Position numbers and translations under genes: made by a program. A stretch of 64,000 bases of DNA. Origin: Hypomesus transpacificus. Its lineage: Eukaryota; Chordata; Actinopteri; Osmeriformes; Osmeridae. This document shows, in pieces, positions 9,443 to 46,309 of this stretch. The notes beneath the pieces are model-generated. The model did not search any database, had not been told where the DNA came from, and worked only from the letters and a program-made list of their open reading frames with translations. The stretch is from assembly GCF_021917145.1 (NCBI RefSeq), contig NC_061065.1, forward strand, positions 12,025,412-12,089,411, written 5' to 3'. How positions within the stretch are numbered: position 1 is the first letter of the stretch; each line of letters begins with the position of its first letter.

Positions 9443-11360
9443 GGCGAAGCGCTGCCCCACCCCCCCCCCATGGAGAGGGAGGAAGTTGGGACAGACAGGA
9501 CGGGGCTGACCCCCCCCCCCCCCCCCCCCCCCCCCCTGCCAACCATGAGCTCAATGTTTACAAACCAGATACAGAGAGCAGCCAGCAGAACAGCCAGCTA
9601 GCCACGACCCATGACCCCCCTCCGCCCTCCTCCTCAGCACTGACTGATCATATCCCTCACCCCTCCTCTCCACGCCAGGCTACGGGCTAGCCGCCTCTCA
9701 AGGCATTCTGGGAGATGGGGGCAACACGTGAAAGGCGTCGAGGGGAACGCCACGGATACCGGCCAACCTGGTTTCACTGCCCCCACCCCCCACCCCCACC
9801 CAGCCACGCCCCAACTTGCTTAGCACCAGCTCGGAGAAGGATGGAAGGAGGCGGAGAGAATCCTGCTGCTCTCAGACTGAAAGAGAGAGAGACCCCGCAA
9901 CATTGCTCCCTCCCTCGCCTCCATCTCTCCCTGTAGCAAAGAACCGGTAAAGGACTGCGACTGCTCCAATGGAAACCCTTCTCACAAGTCTGTGTGTGTG
10001 TGTAGGGTTAGCCTACAGTGGGACAACCGACTGGACGGAAGGAGGCCCAGAGATCCATGCTTTTTCGTGACCAACTCATTGGAAGGGTGACTGAGAGTGC
10101 TTCAAGTCTTAAACCTGTGTGTGTGTATGTGTGTTCTGTGTGTGTCCTTCGCTGCTCTATTGTGATAGCACCTCGTAGAGCGTCCTCTCCGATCGCTCCA
10201 GAGCTGGAGAGAGTCAGCCTGCGCTCCGTCCATAGCGAGGAGGAGGAGGACTGCGTGTTTACAATTCCTCTTCCTCTCGCTCGCTCCCTCTCTCTCCGCT
10301 CTCTCTCCATCTCTCTTTCGGTCTCTCCTGTGCCCTACCTCTCTCTCTCTCTACCCTCTCCCTCCGCCCTGTTCTCTTTTGATTTGGTTTTTCTCTTCCC
10401 CGCGTAGCTTCCGTTTTCGGAACCTTCTGAACGCGCGTGGGGATTTTTTCCTTGTCGTAAAACGGCAGTTTGTTTCCCCACGCTGTTCCTCTTCTCCCCC
10501 CATCTGTAGAACCACACGTCCCCACGTCGCTGGACCCATGTGCACAGCCCCACGAGGGGGCAGGGGCCCCCCTTGGTCCAACCCCCCCCGTCCCCTGGGG
10601 AATGGGGGAGGGTGGGTGGGAGGGTACAGGTGCCACGTGTCTCCGTTGTCCTGGCAACACGCCATCGACAGCCAATTGTGTGACTTTGGTCCTCTGCACT
10701 GTACATCTGTCATTGTCGCATTGTTTTTAATTCCTGTTTGAAGGACATAGCCCTGACTTTTGTGTCTGTTTGCGCTTGAACTATCTCCCCCCACCTCACC
10801 TCTTCCCTCTCTAGGGAAATGTACTCTCCTCTGCTACTGTCTGAGCTGCCCAGAGCTAACACACACACACACACATGGAAGACTACAGGCACTGTTCAAC
10901 CTACCCCCCTAACCCAGCGCTGTCATTGGTTTTCACCTGGTGTGTGCAGTATGCTCAATAAATGTTACTGAAATCCACATGAACACTAATGTAACTGCTG
11001 TATGGCTCCAGAATTTCACCACTAATATCAAACGGAGCAGTGATGCTAACAGAGTAGGCTGCCCTGTCTGGTCCCAGCTCACAGGCGTTCGACCACAGTG
11101 GTCGCGGTTGTGTTTTGTAAGTCGTCTGCATGGCCCTCTCACTTTGACGTGTCCTGTGTTTCAGCGAAGGTGTGTGTTGTAGCTCTCTCGCGTGCGTGTG
11201 TGTGTGCGCGCGTGCGTATGCACTTGTTTCTTTTTTGTACTATGGAACATCTTGTTGATTGTTCACCTGCAGTCTTTCCGTACACAGACTTGAAGCAGGA
11301 CTGCCTCTGGTAATGTGCCATAGATTTGGCGTCAACTGCATGTTAGATCAGTCAATAAAA
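9443..11360 (+). other. NUS1 3' UTR with two poly(A) signals
   Basis: This is non-coding sequence after the NUS1 stop. It contains a C27 run (9510-9536) and CT-rich stretches. Canonical AATAAA signals lie at 10957-10962 and 11354-11359, which would give 3' UTRs of roughly 1.5 and 1.9 kb. Which one is used is inferred; cDNA would decide. Confidence 0.55.
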
Positions 11361-13924
11361 TAAGGTGCGATGATGCAAAATGTTGTCAAATCAAACACAA
11401 AAGCATTCGAAGTCATTTACGTCACTGAATTGTGAAGGGGGAAAAGTATTCGGAGCCAGTAAAACTGGAACAAAAATGTCTATTGTGGAGAAAAAAAATC
11501 CCAAGTTGTGCTCAAAGAACACATTCTCAACAAGACCGTTCCAGTCGAAGGGCCTGTATAAAGCCCACAGAGTGTGTTTGTGTGTGTGTTATATCCGACG
11601 TTATCCCCTTACTCCACATGACCTGCTGTGTTAGAAGTGGTGGCAGCAGAGCAGCGTAACAGCTGAACGGATCAGCATTTCCCTCGAGCCTGTCCTATTC
11701 GCCTTTCTAGAGAGGCAGCGGGGCCGACAGTTATCAAATGCACCCCTCTCCTGCAAAAAAAAATAAAACAATCTTGTGGACGGATGAATGCCTGCAGAGG
11801 CTCAATGCGGAACAGGATGTTGGATGTGTTTGTGTGGTACATTGATACTCTCAGTGCTCTGTGCTGTTCCGTCTGTTGTTTTGCAATGCCATGGTTGGTT
11901 GCGAGTTATCGCATCCACACTACTGTAACGACAGCAGGATCCCTTTGGAATTCAGCGGGGGTATTCTAGCAAGTTAAACACCTCACAAGAATGAATGTGT
12001 TTTGATATTAAGCGGTTGCTTAAATGGGTAGAAAAGAAACAAAATGCCTACTTTGTTAGTTGGCTTGGTTAGATACCAACCTCCCTCCCTTCCTAGTCCT
12101 CCTGGCTACCTGTCTTAGCGCTAGGTCCCTCCAAGGAACGAGGGGGCTGGATCCATCTGTGTGCTGCCTAGCTGTAGTACTGTACGTGACTGCAGCTAAC
12201 CAGTGAATAAACAGATGCAGTTGTCAAGAGGTGAACTGGCGAATGGTCGTTCAATGTAGTGAACTCAAATTTCATTTTTCGGTGCAGGGGGGTGGAGGAT
12301 TAATGGCGGAAGCATCCAGTGTACAGTGCCAAGCCCGCTGTGTGAGGGGCTGCGGTGGGGTTCATCGTGAACGTTTCATTGTCGAGCATTGGTGTAACCA
12401 TGGCAACTTTTCATCTGTGTACTGATTGTAAAGAACGTGTAAAAGTGTTTCTATTGATTCAAAGGAAAACTATATGTAGGAAACAAATGAGCTGTGTATC
12501 TATTTTAAATGACGACTGAGAATAAAGGATGAGAAAACAAGGAGCCCAAGTTGCCTGAAGTTATAGACCTACAGGAACTCCCAAATTTAGAAATCACATT
12601 CATTGAAAACCATTTAAAAGCTTATATAGGCTAGTCTACTACAATGTTAAACCTACAATATTTTGCACTTTCCCAATATAAATACTACAATGTTAAACAC
12701 TCAATATTCTTGCACTGAGGCCAACCCTACAGTAACTTGAAGCCATAAAATCAGCCACACGTACATCATCCTAACCCTAATCTATCCTATATATAAACAT
12801 ACACTTCTTACAGTGGAAAATAGTTCCAATATTCATACAGGATTCTTCGTTTACAATTCAATATTGGAGTAATTCTTAAATCTCAGACATTTTAAATATA
12901 TAAAACACCATTATTAGAAAAATAACCCAAAGTGGGAGACCCAGATCCAAACAAAGTAGTTATACCAAAAATCGTTTTCAAAAGCATTCACATTTTCTTA
13001 TATTTGCACTTCCAAGTTTTATTTTTCTACTTAATTTTAATTAGCTAGGTTGTTTCAAGGATCGACACACTTCCAATACCAAATTGACACCCACAGTCAC
13101 ATAAAATACAATACACATGAACAGTATTGGCAGGAAGGAGTTCATTTGGGTTTCATTAGATAGACTCCGCAGCAGGTTAGCTCCAGGAATAGTAACAGAT
13201 CAATGCGATCGAAACAAATGGGCCCCAAAACCAGCATGTGTTAGTGCCTTGCCTGAATCATTCATGACATGTCGATCCAGATTTAAATATCCCTGAAGAG
13301 TGGCTGAAGAAAAGCCAGGCACATGGTTCTCCAGCCCCAACCTCAGCTCTAGTCTCTTGGCCCTCCAGCCCCATCTTTAGTCCCTTAACCCCCTAGCCCC
13401 AGCCCTGGTACCTTAGCTCTCCAGCCCAAGTAAGCCCTAGTCCCTCAGCCCTCCATATCCAGCTGTAGCCCCAGCCCTTTCGCTGTCAAGCTCCAGTTCC
13501 AGCCCCACAGTTTGCTGCCCTGCAGGCTATATTTAATAGAATCCCGCCCTAGTCTCATTCCAGGTAACATCAGCAGAGATACAAGACACTGAATATGACG
13601 AGAAGGTTTTATTACCGAGAGCCATAGTTCTGCTGGATATTGATCTGTGAGCAAGGCTATATTTAGATCAGACACTACAGGGTTGTTGTCTTCCCTCATC
13701 TTCCCCTCTCCTCCCTCCTCCTCCTACTCTTCTCCCCCCACTTCCTTTTCATCCAGAGGGACTCAGAGGAACCAGAGACACTCCCCGACACACCTTGGCT
13801 TAATCTGTCTCTCCACCCTCCTGCCTCCTTGATGCATTCTCTTCTCCCTTCCGTCTCAAACATGCATCAGAGGAGATTCGCAGAGGTTGCTCCTCTCCAG
13901 GGCTTCAACTGTCATCCATTTGCT
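11361..13924. other. Intergenic region NUS1 to SLC35F1, left part
   Basis: Mostly unique AT-rich sequence (12430-13300). It contains a perfect X-box at 12394-12407 and weak ccagcccc-type tandem repetition at about 13330-13510. No exon-like conserved peptide is seen on either strand. Confidence 0.5.
12394..12407 (+). promoter_or_regulatory. Perfect RFX X-box (intergenic)
   Basis: GTAACCATGGCAAC fits GTNRCC-N2-RGYAAC, the palindromic site of RFX transcription factors. It lies about 3.6 kb upstream of the SLC35F1 start codon and 3 kb downstream of the NUS1 stop. Confidence 0.55.
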
Positions 13925-14545
13925 CATCCTCTCGTTCTGCCTGTCTCCCCCCTCCCCTCTCTCCCGCTCTCTCTGCCTGTCTCCCCCCTCTCTCCAGCTC
14001 TCTGTCTCTGCCTGTATCCCCCCCCTCTCTCCAGCTGTCTCTCTCTGCCTGTCTCCCCCTCTCTCTCCCGCTCTCTCTGCCTGTCCCCCCCTCTCTCTCC
14101 CTATCTCGCTACCTGTCTCCCCCCTCTCTCTCCCTCTCTCGTTACCTGTCTCCCCCTCTCTCCCGCTCTCTCTGCCTGTCCCCCCCTCTCTCTCCCGCTC
14201 TCTCTGCCTGTCTCCCCCTCTCTCTCCCGCTCTCTCTGCCTGTCCCCCCCTCTCTCTCCCTATCTCGCTACCTGTCTCCCCCCTCTCTCTCCCTCTCTCG
14301 TTACCTGTCTCCCCCTCTCTCTCCCGCTCTCTCTGCCTGTCCCCCCCCCTCTCTCCCGCTCTCTCTGCCTGTCTCCCCCTCTCTCTGCCTGTCTCCCCCT
14401 CTCTCTCCCGCTCTCTCTGCCTGTCCCCCTCTCTCTCTCCCTATCTCGCTACCTGTCTCCCCCCTCTCTCTCCCGCTCTCTCTGCCTGTCTCCCCCTCTC
14501 TCCAGCTCTCTCTCTGCCTGTCTCCCCCTTGTCTTTTTCTCTCTC
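13925..14545 (+). repeat. Pyrimidine minisatellite with higher-order structure
   Basis: Repeats of about 30 bp alternate ctctctccc, gctctctctgcctg and tccccc blocks. Longer composite units recur: ctatctcgctacctgtctcc appears at 14101, 14260 and 14441 (spacings 159 and 181 bp). The long Leu/Ser/Pro/Cys open frames across it are repeat artefacts. Confidence 0.93.
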
Positions 14546-16023
14546 TATGAAGATGAAAAAACCATTCATACACACACACAGAGACAGATGTGCAACTGTC
14601 ATTGTTTCCCTACATTGAAGATGATCTTTGCTTTTTTCCTATTCATTGGATGGTATTCAGAGCCTCACGCACAACATGCATGTAAAGAACATACCATTTC
14701 CACTGCAACCGTTTCCATGACGGTTCCTGCATACGTGTGATCCTCGTTTTAACGTGACCCGTGAACACGGAGATGTCTCAGGGCGTAACCTCATTATCAC
14801 CTCCAAGTGTGTGTGGAGTGTGTGTGCGTGTGTCTACTTGCTAGCTCCTGTTCCTGTCGGGTTCCCCCCTGCCTCTTGCTCCTGTGTTGCCATGACAACC
14901 CAGAGAGGTAAGCGCGCCGGAGTGTTGCATGAAAATGTTTGCCGGCACCTTGTCAACCTCCTCCTGATTGGCTAATTACATCTCTCTGGAAACAGGAAGA
15001 AAGGAGAGATATAACCGTGAAACTTTAAGAGGACAAGAAAGCACAATAAGATACCTGGTAATGTGTGTGTGTGTGTGGGGCGAGGGGGAGCTGCTAATGT
15101 TTGTCGGTGTCTAAAATCCTACAGGTGTTCAGTTTGGCCCTGGTCCATCCTACTAATTGGTTGTTGTCAGCGGTATGCAGGTCGGCAGGGCAGGTGCCTC
15201 ACTGACCCCTCTACCCTTGTCGAGAAAACCCTGTGTGTGTGTGTGTTGGTTTGTGTACCTTCAAAGCAACACACACTACTCTGCAGTCATGACTCTAAGA
15301 AAACAGATGTAGGTCTTATCCTGGATGTGTCTCTAATCCAATACTGCTGTGTGTCCCTGTAGCTGTAGGTATGTGTGTGTGCGTGTGTGTGTGTCCCTAT
15401 TCGATGTGTTTGTGTGACTAAAATACTTTGGATGCCTTAAGCCTTGATGCTAGGCCAGATGCCAGCTGGTTCACCTTGGCATCCAGGACAGCTACTTTAA
15501 TTTGTGGCTTTAATCTAGTGTGGGCATTAGGTGCCCTGCATTAATAGCCAATGTTATCTTTTGGACCACGAGACATAATTCCTCGTGGAGCATCAACGAC
15601 CCATCGTCCGATGTCCGACTAGACAGACTGATTTGAAGGCACCCCCTAGCGGACCTGTACTTAACTTCACCGGCAGCAAAACCGGAGCCCTCAGCTCGTC
15701 CGCGGCAGACCAAAGCAGGCATCCAGGAGATGCGCACTGATGAGCCGCAGCTAGCGTGTCAGAAGCAGGTGTTCTGTATGTGATTCCCCCGAGAGCTGAA
15801 CGTAGGCAAGCTTCCGAGTGCCACCGGTCCTTTTTGGGATACTGCCAATCACCTGCACCTGCGCGAGCCATGGAATGCTGAGACTGTCTATCCATCGCGC
15901 GTTCGGAGAATCAGACCCCGCCGCCCTCGTGGAGCACAGTAGTCTCCGTCCTCCGCCTCGCACTGAACATAATGCGCCCCGGTTCTGGCTTTTGATCGTT
16001 ACATTTTTATTTCTGGCTCAGAG
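14546..16023 (+). other. SLC35F1 5' flank and probable 5' UTR
   Basis: The GT-rich left part gives way to more CG-rich sequence at about 15590-16020 directly before the SLC35F1 start codon, which probably holds the promoter and 5' UTR. I see no TATA box. An imperfect X-box (gttgccatgacaac) lies near 14887. Confidence 0.45.
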
Positions 16024-39723
<23,700 letters not shown>

Positions 39724-40955
39724 AACCCTGTCAATCACCCCGACATCCCCGCCCACAACCCTGTACAGAGAGCATCATTGGCTGAGTGAGATTGGGGAGA
39801 AAGCCGTAGAAGAGCCAGAAGAGTTCACTGTGATCCTGGATGGTGGATAGTTAGCAGTGATTTTTAATCATCATGATTCTGAAGATGTGTTCATGTATAG
39901 ATCACCTCCTGTCCTTCTGCTGTACAGTTACATGGTTAGATTGTGCTGAATACCTGTCTAAATTCTATATGGTGACTGTTTTTTTATACAAGTACAACAC
40001 TTTATTGAATTTAAGGTCATGTTTTTTCCCAGCTTCGGCTGTGGTTCGAGCTGTCTGAGATTTGTCTTTTCTAGAACGTTCTATCCCTTCCCTGCTACAC
40101 CCCCGAGTTGGTCCATTCATCAGGTAAGGCTCCAGGGGCCGAGCAGAGCGGTGCACAGACGACGGCACGACTCTGCGCCTCGCTGTGCTCCCACGCTGCG
40201 GCGGAGACGGGCAGATATGATTTTGCCGCCGCGGCAGTCTCTGATCCCGCCGTCTCAGTTGTCCTTCCTGTCTTCCCTTCCTCCTCAAGTCATGTAGCTA
40301 CATGGAGGTTCTGTCGCCTGTCTCTTCTGAGGAGGAAAGGAGGAGAAAGGAGGCGAGGAGAGACTTTAGCGACCCAGTCTAGTTTTGTCCTTAAAACTAC
40401 AAGTCCCACCAACCTGGTACAGATAGATATATATAAGAGGTTCTGGTGAGGAAACTCTGAAACAAAATAGCTGCTCAAGGTGTCTGGGTGGCCTGTTTGA
40501 TTTACAAATTACCTGTCATCTTAAATGGGTAGTAGGCTTACGTAACACTCTGTATGCTCTGTAGATTAGTCAAGCCTAGGTGGATCCAGCCACATTTGTT
40601 GAACACTCAAACCCAAGAACACAAGATGGATGAGGTTCCTGGATAGCTGTGCCCTCTGAACAGGAGAGCATAATTGTAAAAATGTTGATTATTGATTATG
40701 ATGATGCACTTGTTCTAGAGGTGTGGTGTTCTGTTTTATTGCTCGTCATTATGTTGGCTGTAATCTGTACAGTCTGTTCGCAGTTAATTGCTTTTTAATT
40801 CCATGCCTGGATTCTATTTCCAAAGCACATTATTAATGCCATGATTTGGAACAGATTCCCCTTTTAAGTATTATCTAATGAATTTTGTATTTCAGTAGCC
40901 TACTTGATTTCAGTGTATTGGAGATTTTGTTGTCAAATATGTTGCCTAAAATAAA
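39724..40955 (+). other. SLC35F1 3' UTR and poly(A) signal
   Basis: AT-rich non-coding sequence after the stop codon. The canonical AATAAA at 40950-40955 is the best poly(A) signal and would give a 3' UTR of about 1.25 kb. Confidence 0.55.
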
Positions 40956-41223
40956 GTATCTTTGTCGGAAAGCTGAGACTCAAATATCTAAAACCAAGTG
41001 GCTAATTTGCCAACAATAGCCTCTACCGCTATATTGCAACAACAACATGCTACACTTCTGCTGTCAGCTACTATAAAATTGTACAGTTATTGGATTGTTC
41101 CGACCTTCCCGCATGTAGACTTTATTTACACCTTGAGCGTAACGACACCCAAATCAAGGTTCTCATTCGTAGCCCAGGTGTGTCAGGGTGTGCCCTGTCA
41201 ACTTCCCCCCACTACAACACAAT

Positions 41224-41233
41224 GGAACGTTCC
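41224..41233 (+). promoter_or_regulatory. Palindrome ggaacgttcc upstream of the F-box gene
   Basis: GGAACGTTCC contains two inverted nGAAn pentamers, as in a heat-shock element, 50 bp before the F-box start codon. A full element needs three units, so this is only a weak candidate. Confidence 0.25.
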
Positions 41234-41282
41234 AACATGATAACCTGCTGCCCATCATGGCAACTGGTAGCACCAGCCAAAC

Positions 41283-42221
41283 ATGGAACTGGACGACGTC
41301 AGCTGGGAGGACGAGTTGCAGGAAAAGTTCACGCTCATGTCCGCGATCTCGGAAGAGGCAGGGGAAGATAACAAGCGGTGGGAGTACACGAGTGGGGGCT
41401 CGGGTATCGGGATGATGAACTTAAGCGAAGAGATCTTCATCTTTATCCTGCGTAAGCTTGACCCAACTTCTCTGCTGCGAGTGGGGAGCACGTGTCGAAC
41501 CCTCTTCCGAGTCTGTTCCTGCAACTCGCTCTGGAAAAAACACTTCCAGGTAGGTAATGTGGCAGTCAAAAGTCGGCAACATTAAAACATGGGGGGCCAC
41601 CGGTTTGTGGTGTAATATCGGAAATTCTGAACTCGCGTGCATTATGAGTTTTGTTGTTGCAGGTGTCGTTCGGAGTCCAGTTTGCCACAGCTACGTGCTC
41701 AATAACAGCAAAGGCCGCGTTCCGCTTGCTCTTTATGTGGCGGACGCTATTCAGGAACCTACACTGCAACCGTTCAATGCAGGAGCGGCTGTTCGCTGAG
41801 GTTCCTTTCCCGCCACAGCGGTACTGGACCCAGTGGCTAGTCGTGGAGGCGACCGTGCCGCTTCCCTCCGTGAGGCTGGCTTCGGCCGACATCCAGGAAC
41901 TGTGGGGGTTGGAGGCGGGTGTACTGGAGGAACAAGTCAAAGGTGAGTGACTCGTGTCTTGTGTTCAGGTTGTCTTCCTCCCACTAATCGAACATTTTAG
42001 TGGGTCCTGGGGCAATTCTGGTTGTTAATATTTTGAAAGAAGGTTTTTTGGGGCACTGTTGCCATGTACCCCAGCAATGTTTTGTATGTCCAGATAAGGA
42101 TGAACACGATGAACTAATGAAGTTTGAGTGGAAGGAGCTCCATGATCTGGCTGTGGAACAACATGGAGGCCTTGCCAGGGTTTATCAGCATGTTCTCAAC
42201 AAGCAACACTGCAATGGTGGG

Positions 42222-42260
<39 letters not shown>

Positions 42261-45200
42261 GAAACTGCATCTGAATCATAGTTCTCCCTAGACATGAGTC
42301 TAGGCAGTTATTTTCCTGTAATATTGGGAGTTGATACACTATTGAAGTGGGTTCCTATCATATTGAGTGTGGACCGAGACACAGCCTGACTGGACCTGTG
42401 CAGGATAAAAATGGGCCCTGTAATCCAACCTTGCATAGCCCAAGGGAGATCTGGCACCTCTCCCTGCGACGGAGGAGCATCAGTGATGCTGGAAGTAGTT
42501 ACGCTTCTGCACCTCACCAGTCTGTTGCCTCACTCGCGTTGGTTTCCTGGGTTGAGGGGTCGCAGCAGTATGGATGACATCAATTTAAATCAACAAATAT
42601 TCTCAATTTTTTCCAGATCATACTGAACTGGAGACCCTTTTCCACCAGTATACTCAGTGCCGATTCCAGTGGCTCTTCTCCTATTGGTTGTTCCGTCAGC
42701 CCCCACCCTTTGACCGCCAGCTCCGCTCAGTCTTCCTCCAATGGCGACGTCACAACAAGACTAAGGTGGCGACCTGGGGCGGGACCCTGTGTGACGTCAG
42801 GTACCTGGCTTCGCTCCATCCAATTACAGCTGACTACTGGAGGGGCAGACTAGCGCATGGAGACGAGACTCTGGGTAAGTATCTGGGCATTTGGGAGCGC
42901 GGGCTTGTTGGACCGTGGGATTATGGATTTTCAGTTGACCAATCTGGAGAGCTCTTCCCAAACTTCTTTGCTGCCAAAAAAAGCAGACTGGGGAAAAAAG
43001 CATAGGAGTGTGCGTGTGAGCTGTCGATGCCACTTAGAAGTTAGTTGGCGGAACTTTACTCCAGGCACTTCAGAGCTTTCCACATGAGTCCATACCAAAT
43101 GGGTTAGTGCCCTGTGAAGATGAGTGGCATGCTGTTATTTTATTTCATGAAACAATTTGCTTTGATATTTTGCTATACAAACGCCTACCAGTTGAAAACA
43201 AATGGGGTTGTAATGCTGAATCATAAATGTAGCCCGGGTGTACAGACTTGGGCAGACAATTTCAGTTGAATGAAACTCTGCTACCAGAGTAATCTCTCTA
43301 ACCCCTCTGTACCTCTTCCATGGTTGTATTGTGAACCAGTAGGCTAACCTATATATAACCTCGCCTCCTGCGGAGCAGTGCTCGACTGCTCTGCCTGTCT
43401 GTAGTCTGATGACAACCTTTCTACAAAGACTACAAAGCTCACAATGATCCACAGGCCCAGCATGGTGCTCTGAAGAGCTGCTGGCTCCTCTTTCATGTCA
43501 ACCCTCTTTTCTCTACCATCTTACTCTTGTTCTCCTTCCTTCTATCTCTTCTCTTGCTTTTCTCCCTCTCTGCCCGTCCCTTTCCAAAGGTATCCAGTCA
43601 GTGGAAGGCTACTTCTCCATGTGCAGGTCTCTGGTCGCCTGGATCCTCGGCCGTGACTGGGGTCGTCTTAAACGCAGGAAGGTATAAAAAAACACAAAAC
43701 CCAGACAACAAACCAACAACTCTTAAGTTACCATTGATGGAATCTTGCTGTAGAGCTTCTCTCTCCCTGTGTGTGTGCTGCAGGTGTATGAGGACACCCT
43801 GGATGGAGTGTACTTGGTGTTACGCCGAGAGCTGCAGGACAAGGTGGTGGAGCACCAGAGGTTCTGGCAGGTTGCCAAGGTCCAGATGACCCGGGTCTGC
43901 ACCCTAGAGGAGACTGCTGCCAACTATGTCAACTGGAGGATGATTGAGAGCCTGCCCTACTACAAGTAAGAATCACAGGAACACTCCCATACTATGGTGC
44001 CCCTTTTTATATGTGTGTTATGCATGTATGAATCCCTTCAATCTTCCAGCAATTGTTCAGGAACAGCACTGGGAACCTCCCAGTCATGTTTTTGTTGTGG
44101 TCATGAAGAAGGATGTAACCCCAGGCCTTGCCTAGGTGTAGAATTGGTGTCCTGGCTACTTTAACCGGAGCCATTTCCCCCATTATGCACGGTATGCATA
44201 CAAACTTAGGAATAAAGTGGCTGATATTCTGATATCACCATATATCTTAACCCTGTCCTCAGGAAACCCCTGTCCTACATGTTTTAGATGTTTCCCTGCT
44301 CTAACACTACTGATTCAAATAAATGAGCCGTTATCTAGCTCCTGTAGAAGCCTGGTAATCCATTTGAATCGAGTGTGTTGGAGCCAAGACATATCTAAAA
44401 CATACAGGATAGGGGTTCCCTGAGGACAGGGTTAAGAACCACTGCTCTAGAAGGAATGACGGAGCATGCCTGAGAGGCAGGTGGTCTTTGAAGCCTGAAA
44501 GTAGAAGCAGGGATGGAAGGAGAAATGTACCAGGGCAGCATTTGCAGCTTCAAACACAGTGGCTGCAGGCAGCCCAGACTGTTGATGAGCTGTTTGAAGT
44601 TCAAGATGTACTGTAGGTCACTAAAAACCAATCACATTGATCCAATCTCCCATGGCTTGTTCCTAATGGTCTGAAACCAGCCCTTTCCAGATGTGTCTGT
44701 TAGCCTGCCTAGAATAGATGCAAAGATTGTGTTGAACTTCACTACATTTCCTACAAAGCAATGGGCCCCTCTGGAGACTTGTGATTTCTTTTTTTTATAG
44801 CATAAAATTGATTGTTCTTTGTCCACGAGATGGAACCTTCCAAGGTTCCATTTACTGATTCATGCTGCGTAATGCCCATCTGTCCTCTCCGAAACACTTC
44901 ATCCTTTGGTGCATCAAAATTGGATTTCCTTTTGAATACAATTTGCCCTCGACAGATGGGAGGTGTGGGAGAAAGCAGAGGCTTTTTAAAATGTTCAACC
45001 ATTGTTTGGTGGTTTGCCAGGCGGCATGTCCTTTGGCCGGAATCAAACAGTTTCTCCATGTGACCCCATGCTCCCTAGGTTGTACATGGTGTCGGGTAAC
45101 TCTGTGTACCTGAACCATGTCCAGGGCTTCCTCCAGAGGAAGAGGTTGGTACATGACTGGATCCACCTGGAGGAGAACGTCTGGGTTCAACAGCTGCTGC

Positions 45201-45556
45201 CGGAACCCCTCAACAGCCTGCTGGAGTACCACCACAAGATACCACAAGGTAACGACACCACCACAAAACTGAGGGGGATCGTTGATTTCGATTGAAGCTC
45301 CATCCTGTGTGTGTGTGGTGTACACACAAGGGTTATACTGACATTTTGTCTTTCTTTCTTCCTCGTTCTGCCCACAGACAGCCTCCATGGGGACTCTGTG
45401 TCGGCCCAGCTGAGCAGGGTGGTGTGGCTGTACCTGAACTCTGGCCAGCAGCTGTATCTAGAGGCTGTGAAAGGCCTGGTCCTGCAGTATGCTCAGGCTG
45501 GGCTGGCCTGCTACCGCTGCCTCAACCCCGGACACAGTCTGGAACAAGCTAGCTAG
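41283..45556 (+). CDS. F-box domain protein of unassigned family
   Basis: Eight exons (41283-41549, 41663-41942, 42094-42216, 42617-42874, 43590-43681, 43784-43965, 45079-45248, 45378-45556) join in frame through consistent GT-AG junctions to 516 aa. Residues about 46-89 form an F-box (LSEEIFIFILRKLDPTSLLR, then VGSTCRTLFRVCSCNSLWKK), the SKP1-binding module of SCF ubiquitin ligases. I recognise no LRR, WD40, Kelch or CASH repeats downstream. The remainder is Trp/Arg-rich and helical-looking (FQWLFSYWLFR, YFSMCRSLVAWILGRDWGRL, EHQRFWQVAKVQM, CYRCLNPGH). This suggests a substrate-recruiting FBXO-type protein whose targets cannot be inferred. The ATG at 41283 begins an acidic N-terminus (MELDDVSWEDELQEKF). 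In human I know of no F-box gene between SLC35F1 and CEP85L, so it may be a lineage-retained gene. Exon boundaries are by eye; the 1.1-kb intron 6 could hide a small in-frame exon. Confidence 0.85.
42222..42258 (+). repeat. (CA)n microsatellite, F-box gene intron 3
   Basis: About 18 CA repeats just after the exon 3 donor. Confidence 0.95.
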
Positions 45557-46185
45557 CCTGCTGGTGGAACGTCTGCCCGCTGAACGACTGCCAGGTCAAA
45601 CTATGACCTCATGTTGGCGGTATCCTCAATCTGGGCCACTGTAAGCTGCTTCAGAGATGGACGTTCATGCACGAGGCCTGGTAACTCCCAGGGGAGCTAG
45701 CTAATGAGTTAATGCGTTGAGCTACACACTGTGGCCCTTGGCATGCCCAGTAGATAGTTAAAATACTTTTTAGATTTTTATAACTGAACTTGATGCACTC
45801 ACTTTTTAAACCTCTTAATTTATTTTTTTAACTAGTGTTTTTATCCATTGTCTAGCTTCACTTCAATGTTCAGTTTTTTTAGAAAACTTTTTGGGAAGTA
45901 AACTTCACACCAAATTGTCATTATTAGTGTAATAGACTGTACCTCCCCTATAATGTAAGAATCTTTTTAAAGATTTTTCTAGATCCCTTTTTTAAAATGC
46001 CAGTGTTTGGGGGCTTGTGTTTTTGTTTATTGATCTGTATCCATATTAATGATCTGTGTCCATATTAACGTAATCAGACTGCATTTGTGACAGTAAATCA
46101 ATGTTAACCTCCAAGTTTGCTAGAGGCTAATTAAGATTGAAGTCTGGGGACCTGCATTGCTGCTACAGCGGAACCAATAAAACAC

Positions 46186-46191
46186 TTCCCT
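46186..46191 (+). terminator. Poly(A) signal of the F-box gene
   Basis: AATAAA (context aaccaataaaacac) lies 630 bp after the stop codon, at the end of an AT-rich 3' UTR. Confidence 0.6.
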
Positions 46192-46299
46192 AACTGGAGA
46201 GATTGGTCCCATTGGTGATCGGGGGGGGGGAGGGTTGAATTGGGGAGGGAGATGTAGAAATGTGTACGTACACACACACACACAATCCTAGAAAAATAT

Positions 46300-46309
46300 T
46301 TTATTTATT
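46300..46309 (-). terminator. Candidate poly(A) signals of CEP85L
   Basis: Two overlapping tttatt (AATAAA on the minus strand; 46300-46305 and 46304-46309) lie only about 110 bp from the F-box gene signal. The two genes would end tail to tail. Confidence 0.45.

Noticed and set aside
13829..14740. 303-aa and 243-aa open frames
   Set aside because: Repeat-encoded Leu/Ser/Pro/Cys strings from the CT-rich minisatellite; no promoter, splice or domain support.
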